Of a stretch of 64,000 nucleotides of DNA, positions 33,699 through 42,700 are shown in pieces (position 1 is the first letter of the stretch; every line of letters starts with the position of its first letter). Source of the stretch: Desulfatibacillum aliphaticivorans DSM 15576 (GTDB lineage: Bacteria > Desulfobacterota > Desulfobacteria > Desulfobacterales > Desulfatibacillaceae); contig NZ_AUCT01000022.1 in the NCBI RefSeq assembly GCF_000429905.1, forward strand, positions 67,153-131,152, written 5' to 3'. The notes beneath the pieces were generated by a model. The model was not told the DNA's origin. It made no database searches and was given only the letters and a program-made list of their open reading frames with translations. Made by a program: the position numbers and the translations under genes.

Positions 33699-35375
33699 AT
33701 GATTCCCGACAGGATAAGCGACGTTATCAAGGAAAACCAGATATTGCGCAATGAAATCCGGGTCGCCAGGGAAGCGGCGGAAATCACGGCGCACCTGGTG
33801 GTCAAGCAATTTCAGGAAACCGAGCGCATCCTAAGACGCTTTCAACAGTCCAACGCCCAAAGAAAAGCGGTTTTGGACGCGGCCACGCAAATCGCGATTA
33901 TTGCAACGGATTCACAGGGATTGATTACGGTTTTCAACACCGGCGCGGAAAACCTTTTGGGATACAGGGCCGAGGAAATTATCGGCAAAGAGACGCCCCT
34001 GTTATTTCATACCGATGACGAGTTGCAAGAGGCGGCCGGAACGCTGAGGGAAATTTGCAATAAGCCGGTTGCAGGAGTGGACATATTTCTGGAGACGGCT
34101 CGTCAGTGGCCTTCCCTGCAGCGGGAGTGGACCTATGTGCGCAACAACGGCGCGCAATTTCCCGTGGAAATGTCCATCAACCTTTTGCGGGAGCAGGATT
34201 ACGCCATTTCCGGCATGATGTTCATCGCCATGGATATATCCGCGAAAAAAATATCAGAGCAGGCCTGCCAGGAATCCGAGCAAAAATACCGCGCCCTGTT
34301 CGACTCCAATCCCAATCCCATTTTTGTCCTGGACCCGGAAACCTTGAAGATTTTGGACGTCAATCCCATGGCCCTGGAAGCCTACGAATACAGGAGAGAG
34401 GAGCTTGTGGGGCTATCCTTCGCCTCGTTAGGCGATATGAAGGAGAACGACGAGCATTTCAGCATGATCAGGAAAAGACAGTACCACGAGGGCGTTAAAA
34501 GCCTCAAAGTGCGCCAGTTCAAGAAGGGCGGCAAGCCGTTTTACGTCAATTTCCGCACCTGCCCCATGGAGTACCATGGACGGGAGGCGGCCATCCTGAC
34601 TGTGGACGACATCACTGAAATGCTTGAAAAGGATGCATTGCTGATTCAGGCGGGAAAAATGACCATATTGGGGGAGATGTCCGCGGGGGTCGCCCACGAG
34701 CTTAATCAGCCTTTGAACGCCATCCGGGTGGGCAATGAGTTCCTGAAGGTCATGGCGGAAAAAGACAGGCAAATTCCCCTGGACGAGCTTAAACTGGTGG
34801 CTGACGAAGTTACAGCTCAAGTGGATCGGGCGGCGGCTATCATCAACCGGTTAAAAGCCTTTGGCAGAAAAGCCGAGTGTGAAAAAGAGCCTGTTGATAT
34901 CAATGTACCGGTTAACGGAGTATTAGGCATGATCGGCAGGCAGCTGGCCCTGGAGAACATTACGGTTACTCTGGAACTGGAAAAAAACCTGCCGCCGGTC
35001 ATCGCCCATGAAAACCGCATGGAGCAAGTGCTGTTCAACCTGATTACGAACGCCAGAGACGCCATCGGCGACAAAAGGGATTGCTCCATGTCTCCGTACG
35101 TAGGGAACATCAATATTCGCTCCTATAGGGACGGCGATATGGTTGCGGTGGAGATTACGGACAACGGCGCCGGCATGAGCCAGGAGGTTCAAGAGCGCAT
35201 TTTCGAGCCTTTTTTCACCACCAAGGAAGTGGGAAAAGGCATGGGCCTGGGGTTGTCCATCATATACGGCATTATCCGGGACTACGGCGGACGCATAGAG
35301 GTGCAAAGCAAGGAAGGAGCGGGGTCGGTGTTCACCTTCTTCTTCCCCGTAGAAGGCGCCCAAGTCGAAACATAG
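33699..35375 (+). CDS. PAS-PAS histidine kinase, HoxJ-like
   Basis: 558 residues, soluble. N-terminal coiled coil (1-55), PAS 1 (about 55-180), PAS 2 (about 195-305), HisKA with MSAGVAHELNQPLN (His333), HATPase_c with NLITNARDA, DNGAGM and GKGMGLGLS. In known H2-sensing systems such a kinase binds the regulatory hydrogenase through its PAS region. The output module resembles the RND-fused kinase (shared LGMIGRQLALENI-type segment), so the two kinases are paralogues and may share a target. Confidence 0.9.
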   Translation: MIPDRISDVIKENQILRNEIRVAREAAEITAHLVVKQFQETERILRRFQQSNAQRKAVLDAATQIAIIATDSQGLITVFNTGAENLLGYRAEEIIGKETPLLFHTDDELQEAAGTLREICNKPVAGVDIFLETARQWPSLQREWTYVRNNGAQFPVEMSINLLREQDYAISGMMFIAMDISAKKISEQACQESEQKYRALFDSNPNPIFVLDPETLKILDVNPMALEAYEYRREELVGLSFASLGDMKENDEHFSMIRKRQYHEGVKSLKVRQFKKGGKPFYVNFRTCPMEYHGREAAILTVDDITEMLEKDALLIQAGKMTILGEMSAGVAHELNQPLNAIRVGNEFLKVMAEKDRQIPLDELKLVADEVTAQVDRAAAIINRLKAFGRKAECEKEPVDINVPVNGVLGMIGRQLALENITVTLELEKNLPPVIAHENRMEQVLFNLITNARDAIGDKRDCSMSPYVGNINIRSYRDGDMVAVEITDNGAGMSQEVQERIFEPFFTTKEVGKGMGLGLSIIYGIIRDYGGRIEVQSKEGAGSVFTFFFPVEGAQVET

Positions 35376-35397
35376 GAAAGACTGTTAGGAGGCGTTT

Positions 35398-35757
35398 ATG
35401 AAAACCATTTTGGTGATTGACGATGAAAAACCGACCCTTACTATGTTTCGCCTGTTGCTAAAAGCCATGGACTATGAGGTTCTGCTGGCCGAGTCCGGCG
35501 AGGAAGGGATAGCACTCTTTGAGCAAAACAAGCCGGATGTTGTAATCACGGTTATAAAAATGCCGGGCATGGATGGTTTTGAAGTCATCAAAACCATCCG
35601 GGAGATGGACGCCGGCGTTCCCTTTATCATCATTACGGGGCATGGGGACGTCAGTCAGACGGAAGAGGCTGCGCTCTCCGACACCGTGGGATTCATCAAC
35701 AAGCCTTTGCAGCGTGAGGCCTTGGAAGAGGCCCTGGAAAAAGCCTTTGCTTCCTAA
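35398..35757 (+). CDS. Receiver-domain protein lacking the phosphoacceptor Asp
   Basis: 119 residues, single receiver fold. The acidic pair (VIDDEKP), the Thr (IITGHGD) and the Lys (INKPLQ) are kept. The phosphoacceptor position reads VVITVIKMPGMDG: Val (GTT) where Asp (GAT/GAC) is expected, one base away. It cannot be phosphorylated in the normal way. It could act as a fixed-state adaptor for the kinases upstream, or be decaying. AGGAGG precedes the ATG. It closes the sensor operon before a bidirectional terminator. Confidence 0.9.
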   Translation: MKTILVIDDEKPTLTMFRLLLKAMDYEVLLAESGEEGIALFEQNKPDVVITVIKMPGMDGFEVIKTIREMDAGVPFIIITGHGDVSQTEEAALSDTVGFINKPLQREALEEALEKAFAS

Positions 35758-35780
35758 GGCGCGGATAATCCGTAACAAAA

Positions 35781-35810
35781 CCCGAAAGCCGAGGGGCTTT
35801 CGGGTTTTTT
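35781..35810. terminator. Bidirectional intrinsic terminator
   Basis: Stem CCCGAAAGCC / GGCTTTCGGG with a GAGG loop, TTTTTT on the right and ACAAAA on the left. It separates the plus-strand sensor operon from the convergent minus-strand surface-protein operon and could end both. Confidence 0.9.
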
Positions 35811-35834
35811 AATTCCAGATAAAGAAATCGGCGG

Positions 35835-36542
35835 TTATTGTTCGGATACGGTCTGAAGAATATAAATGGCTTCCTCCAGGCTGATTTTACCGGCGCCGTC
35901 CACGTCGGAGTCCAGGTTGGCGTCGTTGGCGATGCCGATCATGATTTTCAGCACCTGAATGGCGTCCGCCATATCCACCACAAAGCTGCCGTCCACGTCG
36001 CCCTTTAGAATTTCAATATCCATGGTTATGGGGGACCACAAGTCCACGGTCGCCGGATTATCGGAGGCGTCCATAATGGCCTGGGCCTGAAAGGTGACCG
36101 AGGTGGTTCCGACCTTTTTAGGAATAAAACTGACGGAAATGATGTCGGTTTCCGATACGGCCGAAACAGCGCCTATGTCGCCGGATCTGGTAAGGCCAAG
36201 GACCAGGGTTCCGGGGACGTCCTCCTGCAGGGCCGCGCGTAAAATCGTGGGGTCTGCGCCCGCGTTATTGAACAGGGTTCCCTCCGTGGTGGAAGGCTGA
36301 ACCGGGAGCCCGTTTTCCAGATCCACAACCTCCAGGTATTCCGGGTCGTAAACCAGGTCAAAGGCGATTCCGTATGCGGCGCCGATAGCGTCCACGGACA
36401 CGTTAAGGTCGAATGGGCGGCCTTTTAACTGGGTGGCGTCTGCGTTCAGGGTGACCGTCGCCGCCAGAGCCGGGGAGGAAAGCAGGGCTAAAGCCGCTAA
36501 GACGGCAAAGGCCCGAATCATTGACTTATTTATATGTTTCAT
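35835..36542 (-). CDS. Secreted cohesin-like protein with dockerin-like C-terminus
   Basis: 235 residues. Signal peptide (about 1-27, ALA-AT), a cohesin-like beta-sandwich (about 28-175: LNVSVDAIGAAYGIAFDLVYDPEYLEVVD) and two calcium-binding dockerin-type repeats at the end (GDVDGSFVVDMADAIQVLK and DSDVDGAGKISLEEAIYIL). Cohesin and dockerin modules bind each other, so it can both receive a dockerin and dock elsewhere. The giant protein of the same operon carries an N-terminal dockerin. It is the last gene of the operon. Confidence 0.82.
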   Translation of the reverse strand: MKHINKSMIRAFAVLAALALLSSPALAATVTLNADATQLKGRPFDLNVSVDAIGAAYGIAFDLVYDPEYLEVVDLENGLPVQPSTTEGTLFNNAGADPTILRAALQEDVPGTLVLGLTRSGDIGAVSAVSETDIISVSFIPKKVGTTSVTFQAQAIMDASDNPATVDLWSPITMDIEILKGDVDGSFVVDMADAIQVLKIMIGIANDANLDSDVDGAGKISLEEAIYILQTVSEQ

Positions 36543-36556
36543 GGCGCAGCTCCAAC

Positions 36557-37723
36557 TTATTCATTATAGACTTCGATGGTGAAAGAATATGACTCCGTCT
36601 GGCCCCCCAGCCCCACAAGGTTGAACGTAACCTCATGGACGCCGTTTTCCAGGCTGGTTGTGTCCAGGACATAGGTGTATGGGGTTTGTGCGGATTCCTC
36701 TTCGTCAAAACGCTCATTATCCACAAACACCACAATTTCGTAGCGGCCTTCATAAAAGTCCTCCACGTCTTCCGCAGTCACTTCCATGGTCAGAGGATAA
36801 TGGGAGGAAACCTTAATCGGGCCGGTTTTTCGCAGGCTTGCCAAGGGCGCGCCGGTTGCGTCATTAACCGTAAACTTAGGGGCGTCATGCCTTGCCCTGG
36901 CCACCAGATAGGCCGTGGAAATGCCGGTTGATGCACGTTCCAGGGAGCTTTTCCGCACCGTGCTGACAGTGATCAGCGCCTCGCCCGTCGTGCTGATTTG
37001 CTGTGCACTTTGGGATTTTGCATATGCGACATAGTCGTCGCTGCTTCCCTGCACCAGAATGGAGTTGACCGGCAGCTTGAAGCACAGGGGCAAAAGCATG
37101 GCTCCCTCCTGCTCCATGACCCTGATGGAGCCTCCGCTGTCCAGGCCGTTCCAGGCAACCGTATACGTTCCCTTGCCGTAAGGCGCCCAGTTTACAATAC
37201 TCGCCAGAAACGGGCCGTTGTGGATGCCCGCCCGGATGTTGACCCGGACCGGCTCCTGCACGGTGAACTGCACATTGTAGCCCTCGGCCGTGGAAATCAT
37301 TTCAAGCTGGATATCGGCTTTCTCGCCGCCGGAAAACGCCGTGGGATCGTAGGTGTAGGCGTCCCCCTGGGAGTCCCTGGCCTGCAAGGAAATTAAGTAG
37401 GCTTCATTGGGGACCATGGCGCCGGAGTCGTCCTTGCCGTCCCATGCAACGGAATTGATGCCGGCGGAACGGTACTCACCGTCCATCAGCACCCGAACGA
37501 CCTGATAGTCCGGGGTGTAGATCATAGCGGTAACCTGAGCCGGCTGGGCGAGCCGGTAGGATATGGCCGCCGCCTCCCCTGGAACCAGAACGCTTTGGCT
37601 AAGACTGACCTGATCGATGACCGGCGGCGCACTCGCCCCAGCAGGCCCTTGAAGCGCGGTGATAATCCCTAACATAAGCGCAAAGGCCAATAGCGATTTT
37701 ACGACTCGGGTTGCCGTCCTCAT
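36557..37723 (-). CDS. Secreted protein with FlgD-like Ig module
   Basis: 388 residues from the ATG at 37723 (AGGGAGAAA upstream). Signal peptide (to about residue 30, GASA), then a FlgD-type beta domain around residues 40-125 with the signature VAWDGKDDSGAMVPNEAYLISL. A second such stretch (TYTVAWNGLDSGGS) is near 190, followed by beta-rich sequence without a known family. Similar WDGKDDSG modules end the giant protein of this operon, so the two probably belong to the same surface assembly. Confidence 0.75.
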   Translation of the reverse strand: MRTATRVVKSLLAFALMLGIITALQGPAGASAPPVIDQVSLSQSVLVPGEAAAISYRLAQPAQVTAMIYTPDYQVVRVLMDGEYRSAGINSVAWDGKDDSGAMVPNEAYLISLQARDSQGDAYTYDPTAFSGGEKADIQLEMISTAEGYNVQFTVQEPVRVNIRAGIHNGPFLASIVNWAPYGKGTYTVAWNGLDSGGSIRVMEQEGAMLLPLCFKLPVNSILVQGSSDDYVAYAKSQSAQQISTTGEALITVSTVRKSSLERASTGISTAYLVARARHDAPKFTVNDATGAPLASLRKTGPIKVSSHYPLTMEVTAEDVEDFYEGRYEIVVFVDNERFDEEESAQTPYTYVLDTTSLENGVHEVTFNLVGLGGQTESYSFTIEVYNE

Positions 37724-37743
37724 AATGTTTCTCCCTCTACCTA

Positions 37744-38676
37744 TCATTTTACCCAACAGGGGTGTGAGCATGTACTTTTTAATTCCGTCACCTGGCGGCT
37801 GTCAGCGCCGCCGGCGTCAATCGTCCAGATTTCACGATGGCCGGAACGGCTGGATATAAAAGCGATCCTCGAACCGTCCGGGCTCCATGAAGGCTCCCCG
37901 TCGTAGGAGGGGCTCCGGGTCAAACGGGTTTTTTCTCCCTTGGGGTAGGAAACCGCCCAAATGTCGAAATTGCCCTCCAGGTTGGAAGTATAGGCCAGCT
38001 TGCTTCCATCAGGCGACCATACGGGAAAAAAGCTGTCCGCCCCATCATGGGTCAACTGACTTTGGCTACCGGTTTTAAGATCAATAACAATAATCTCCTC
38101 GATGACTCCCAATACAGGATCTCGTTTAAAGCTGGCGCAAGCCATTAACTTGCCGTCCGGGGAGTAGGAGGGAAAGGTCATCATAGGCGGAAACTTGGTT
38201 ATCTTTTCCGGCAGCCGGAAGATATCGCCCTCTTTTTTTATTGAAAATATTTCCGCAGCGTCCGCCGGGACGGCCGTGTATTCCACAAAGGCCAGTTCAA
38301 ACCCGGCGGGAGCCCACGTGGGTTGGGCGTAAATGCCTAAAGGCAGATTGACGGTGTCCGCCTCTCCCGTCAAGGAGTCCATGATCCTGATCTGCTTGCG
38401 GCCGCTTACGTAGGCTATATGCTTGCCGCCCGGACGGACCGCTGGAAATCGTTCGGTCTGCGTGGTGCGGGTCAATTGGCTTAGGTATTTAGTCTCGGGC
38501 TCGATAACCCACAAGTTCCATTGATCCTGGGCGTTTGCGGCGAAAACAATATCCCCGGTCTTCACTCCTCCGGCGCAGGCAGGGCTGCATAAAGCGCAAA
38601 AGGCCAAAAAGGCGCACGCCAGAATGGCCATGGCCTTTGCAGCCTGCAGCCTATTATGAGTATGGACGTTTTTCAT
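37744..38676 (-). CDS. TolB-like PD40 beta-propeller, exported
   Basis: 310 residues from the ATG at 38676. An in-frame ATG at 38706, overlapping the upstream stop (ATGA), is an alternative that would lengthen the signal region. Signal peptide ending CSPACA-GG, then about five WD40-like PD40 blades (e.g. FPVWSPDGSKLAYTSNLEGNFDIW, PSWSPDGSRIAFISSRSGHREIW). Such propellers bind proteins or glycans in the periplasm. No TolA/Pal genes are nearby, so this is a relative of TolB, not TolB itself. Confidence 0.82.
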   Translation of the reverse strand: MKNVHTHNRLQAAKAMAILACAFLAFCALCSPACAGGVKTGDIVFAANAQDQWNLWVIEPETKYLSQLTRTTQTERFPAVRPGGKHIAYVSGRKQIRIMDSLTGEADTVNLPLGIYAQPTWAPAGFELAFVEYTAVPADAAEIFSIKKEGDIFRLPEKITKFPPMMTFPSYSPDGKLMACASFKRDPVLGVIEEIIVIDLKTGSQSQLTHDGADSFFPVWSPDGSKLAYTSNLEGNFDIWAVSYPKGEKTRLTRSPSYDGEPSWSPDGSRIAFISSRSGHREIWTIDAGGADSRQVTELKSTCSHPCWVK

Positions 38677-38702
38677 TTTTCGCCTATTGCCGTTTGTTGG
38701 AT

Positions 38703-39734
38703 TCATTTTGCTATCATATACTCGATGCGCGCCTTTATGGCGCCCAGATAATCTGCATGGGGCGTTTGGTAGTCCCGGTATCCTCTTGAAATATTCAAAG
38801 AGCGTCCGGACTGGCTTTGGATGAACATGATCCAGTTTTTTAGTGGATTCTCCTTCCGCCATAACTCCCTATAAAGCCGTATCTCCACGACTTCACTAAA
38901 CGCCATGGTTTTCTCGCCTTTTGAAAAGCCGACGCGGCTCTCCTCCCTGATCTCCTTTTTATGGGCGTCCACGTACAAGGTGTAGGAAACGCCCAGGGAT
39001 ATGAGCAGGGAAAGAACGGCGGCGCCAATCCATATGGCGCAGCATATGACGCCGTACTGCTGCAGGCCCCAGCCGGGATTGACATCGTCTGTCAACAAGA
39101 GCAAGGGCGTTATGCCGATAAAACACCCGCCGAAGAACGGAACGCCCGCCTTCCACATGAGGGACATGCCTGTGTTGAGCTTTAGCACGGCCCCGGAATC
39201 TTCCACGCCCGGCGCATTGGGCAAAGGCGAAGCGCCGTCATACGTGGCGCCCACGGAATCCGCAGTCCTGCTGTCATTGCTTTCTTTAAGCATGACAGCG
39301 ACGGCGAACACCAACAGGCCGACCAACACCGAAACGCCCGCGAACCAATCGCGCAGGAACTCCCTGCTGAGAACCGCCTGGCCGGGATCTTCCGGGTCAT
39401 AGTACACCGTGATGGGGTCTCCCTGCTTGTAGCGGTATTGGATGCCGCCGTAGGTCTTGAGGGATTTTTCCCTAAGGTGATACCTGTACCCCGTGTATGA
39501 CCTCCCCTGCACCGTGTAGGAATACTCCAGGTAATATCTCCGCTTTTCCTGGTCGTTCCACCAGCCGTCCTGGGAGACCTTTGCAACCACGCCCTGCACG
39601 GACTGCCACTGCCGGCTCATGGCGGATTGCTGAATAATCTGGTGCACGGTCCCGGCGAGAGCGAGGCCGAATACAACGGCCACGACCGCAAAAAGGGGCG
39701 TAAGCCGGGTTTGCTTTTTTTCTTCAGGAGCCAA
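38703..39734 (-). CDS. DUF3592 membrane protein
   Basis: 343 residues with a TTG start that has AGGAG at the right distance. Membrane helices at about 10-32 and 130-150, and a pair at about 195-250. Between the first two lies the DUF3592 beta domain (YYLEYSYTVQGRSYTGYRYHLREKS and GDPITVYYDPEDPGQAVLS). The function of the family is unknown. It starts 30 bp after the RHS gene and could be an accessory or immunity-like partner, which is speculative. Confidence 0.78.
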   Translation of the reverse strand: MAPEEKKQTRLTPLFAVVAVVFGLALAGTVHQIIQQSAMSRQWQSVQGVVAKVSQDGWWNDQEKRRYYLEYSYTVQGRSYTGYRYHLREKSLKTYGGIQYRYKQGDPITVYYDPEDPGQAVLSREFLRDWFAGVSVLVGLLVFAVAVMLKESNDSRTADSVGATYDGASPLPNAPGVEDSGAVLKLNTGMSLMWKAGVPFFGGCFIGITPLLLLTDDVNPGWGLQQYGVICCAIWIGAAVLSLLISLGVSYTLYVDAHKKEIREESRVGFSKGEKTMAFSEVVEIRLYRELWRKENPLKNWIMFIQSQSGRSLNISRGYRDYQTPHADYLGAIKARIEYMIAK

Positions 39735-39764
39735 AGTATACTCCTATTTCCAACTTGTTCGCGG

Positions 39765-42700
39765 TTAACCTCCGAAAATCGTCAATGGCCCGAATGGTCG
39801 GTTTATCTCGTAGAAAGTCTGCTCGTAAGTAAACTTCCAGATGCCGACGGTGCCTTTGATGGCGCCTCCGATACTTCCGCCGAAGGTTAGCTTAAGTCCG
39901 CTGCTGGAGCCCTCCAGGCATAGGTTCACTGCGCCCGTGACGCTGCCCGAAACATGGGCTTTAACCCAGCCCGAGTCCTTTTCCTCCATGGACGCCCCGA
40001 ACAACGCCGCAAGCGTCAGGCTGCCGTTAATGCATCCCTTGGCGGAGTAGGAGTCGTTGCAGTTATCCGTGGCTCCGGCCACACTGCCGGAAACTCCCCA
40101 GCTAACCTGGGCGACCAGGCCGATAAAGCCCTTGGAGGTAAACAGCCAGTTGTCAATATCCCAGCTGACGCCCCAGGGGGTTTGAATGTAGCCGGTGTCT
40201 CCGCTCCAGGAAACTTCCAGGCTGAGTTCCTTGTCAACCCGGTATTCGCCTTTGTGCTTGGTGCCTTCTCCGCAGCATTTTTTACAGGCCTTGTAGTTGA
40301 AGGCCACTGTGGGCTCGCCCATGCGCTTGGCGACGAAGTCCGGCAGATACTTTTTCAGAAGCGCGCCGTCAAAGGAGAACGACGCCCCGGAACATTCCTC
40401 CGTAGCCGTGCCCCTGGGGTCCACATACCTGGCAGGGTTGGACATGGCATATTCGTAGAGATTCATGCCATCGACAAAACCCTTGGGGTCGGGATTCAGG
40501 AAGCGTCCAAGCTCGGGATGCAAATACCTGGCGCGGTAGTAGTAAAGGCCTGTTTCCTCGTCATACCGCTGACCGGTGAACAGGAAGGGGTTGCTTTCGT
40601 TGGATTGGCTGATGGAGGAGCCGTTTCCGTCAAAAAAGGAAACCTGGCCGTAAGGCGTGTAGCGATAGGTTTCCACCACGGCCCCGGTGGAGTCGGTCAG
40701 CGCGATGGTGGAGCCCAGCACGTCGGCGTGATAGTAAAGGTCTTGCACGCCGCGATGCATGAGGACGGGTTCGTCCAGGCGCATGCCGTACACGTAATGG
40801 GCGGTGACCACGCCGGAGACCTTTTCCTCTATCACCCGGCTGTCGTCGTATATATACTCTGTTGTGACGCCCCCGGCGACCTTCTTCACCCTGCGGTTAA
40901 GAGCGTCCACCGTAAATTCCGCCATCACCTGGGAGTCGGAATTCCGGGTGACTTTGGTCAACTGGTTTTCGTAATCGTAGGTGTATGTGTAGACTCCGTC
41001 GTTAATGAGGTTGCCATTGGAGTCGTAGGAGTAGCTCGTTCCGCCAACGTCGGTGTATTGGCTCATGACGTTGGGGGTGCGATTTTCCGTAACGGAGTTG
41101 GTTGTCACCGAGGTCCAGTTGCCCAGGCTGTCCAAGGTCCAGTCTTTTTCAAAGTCAGGAGAAGGAATTTCATGCGAGTCGTTTGGCGGGCCGCGCCGGA
41201 ATTCCGTCAACCTTTGGGCGTTGTCGTAAGTGAACTGCTGGGAAAGAGCCGCCATGTCCGTGCGCAGGGCGTAAAGCCTGTTGCCTTCATGGTCGTAGCC
41301 GTACAAGGCCCCGAGGAATTCCGAGCCCGCGCTTTTATGCGAGATCCCCGTAATCCATCCGATCTGGTTGTACGAGTATTCAATCTCCAGGCCGTTGCCC
41401 AAGGTGCGGGTGATGGGCCGGCTGACCGAGTCGTAGTCCCACGAGGCGATGGTCGCTCCGCCTTCGTAGCCAACGCTTTCCAGCTTGTCTCTCAGGGTGT
41501 AGGCCTCTACAACGCTAACCCCGGAAGAATAGTTGATGGTGCGGGTGCGGCTGATGACGTCGCTGGAATAGGTGGTTACGGTTCCCGCCTGGTCCGCGGA
41601 CAGGATGCGTCCGGCGGCGTCGTAGGTCATGGTGACCGTGCCGTAGTTGTTCGTGGCGGTCAGCAGCCTGCCCAATTCGTCGTATGTGTAGTCGTATTGC
41701 GACGAGTCGGGGTAGATGCGCGCCGTAATGCGGCCCACCTCATCCCGTTCGTACTGGATGAGCGTTCCGTTTTGATCGGTCTTGCTGATGATCCGGTTGG
41801 CCCCGTCGTACGTCACGGACTTTGAAGATCCATTCGCGTATTCCACAACCCGCAGGCGCCCGGCGTCATCGTAGATGTACTCGGTTTCGGCGCCTTTATC
41901 GTCCGTCATCTTCACCATGGCGCCAACCGCGTCAAACTCCAGGCTGGCGGTATGGCTCAAGGGGTCGGTAACGGAGATAAGGCGATTGGCCGCGTCGTAT
42001 TCCTGGGTGGTGACCAGCCCCAGCCTATTGGTGACCTTAACCAGGTTGTACGCCTCATCATAAACGTAGGACGTGGTGTTTCCTCTGGCGTCAGTCAGGG
42101 TTTCAGGCTTGTTAAAGGGTGTGTAGGTGACGGTCTGGTGCGCGCCGTCGGCCACGGTGATTTTTGTTTTATTGCCGTTGGCGTCGTACTCGTAGGTCTC
42201 GAACAGACCGCTGGTATCCCCCACGGTCTTCAAACGATTCAGCTTGTCGTAGGTGTATTGAATAACATTGCCCGTGACCGTGGTGAAGCTCAGCTTATTG
42301 CCGTTTTCGTCGTAGGAGTATGCCTTGATTTCACCCAGGGAGTTGGTTTCGGTAATTACGTTGTTTCTGAAGTCGTAATCAAAAATCGTGGTTTCGTCCA
42401 AAGGATTGGTTTCTGAAATCCGCTGCCCAATGCAGTTGAACACCCGGGTGGAGACGATGTCGTCCTCGTCCGCTTCAGGATCCGTATCCGTTATCTTAAT
42501 AATGACTTTGGTCTGATTGCCGACCGCGTCGTATTCGTAATAGGTGACATTGTCCTCGCCGTCCGTGGTCTTGATCCGGTTCCTTACGCCGTCGTACTCG
42601 TAGGAAACCGTGTTGCCAAGCGGGTCGGTCTCGGTAAGCAGGTTGCCCACCAGGTCGTAGGTATAGCTCCACGTTTTACCCCGGGCGTCGATCTTGGTCA

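Noticed and set aside
37744..38676. Tol-Pal system TolB
   Set aside because: Only the PD40 propeller is shared; no TolA, TolQ, TolR or Pal nearby and the gene sits in a surface-protein operon.
39954..41825. Long plus-strand open frame opposite the RHS gene
   Set aside because: Antisense shadow of a strongly biased repetitive gene; no ribosome-binding site or family match, while the minus frame is a clear RHS protein.
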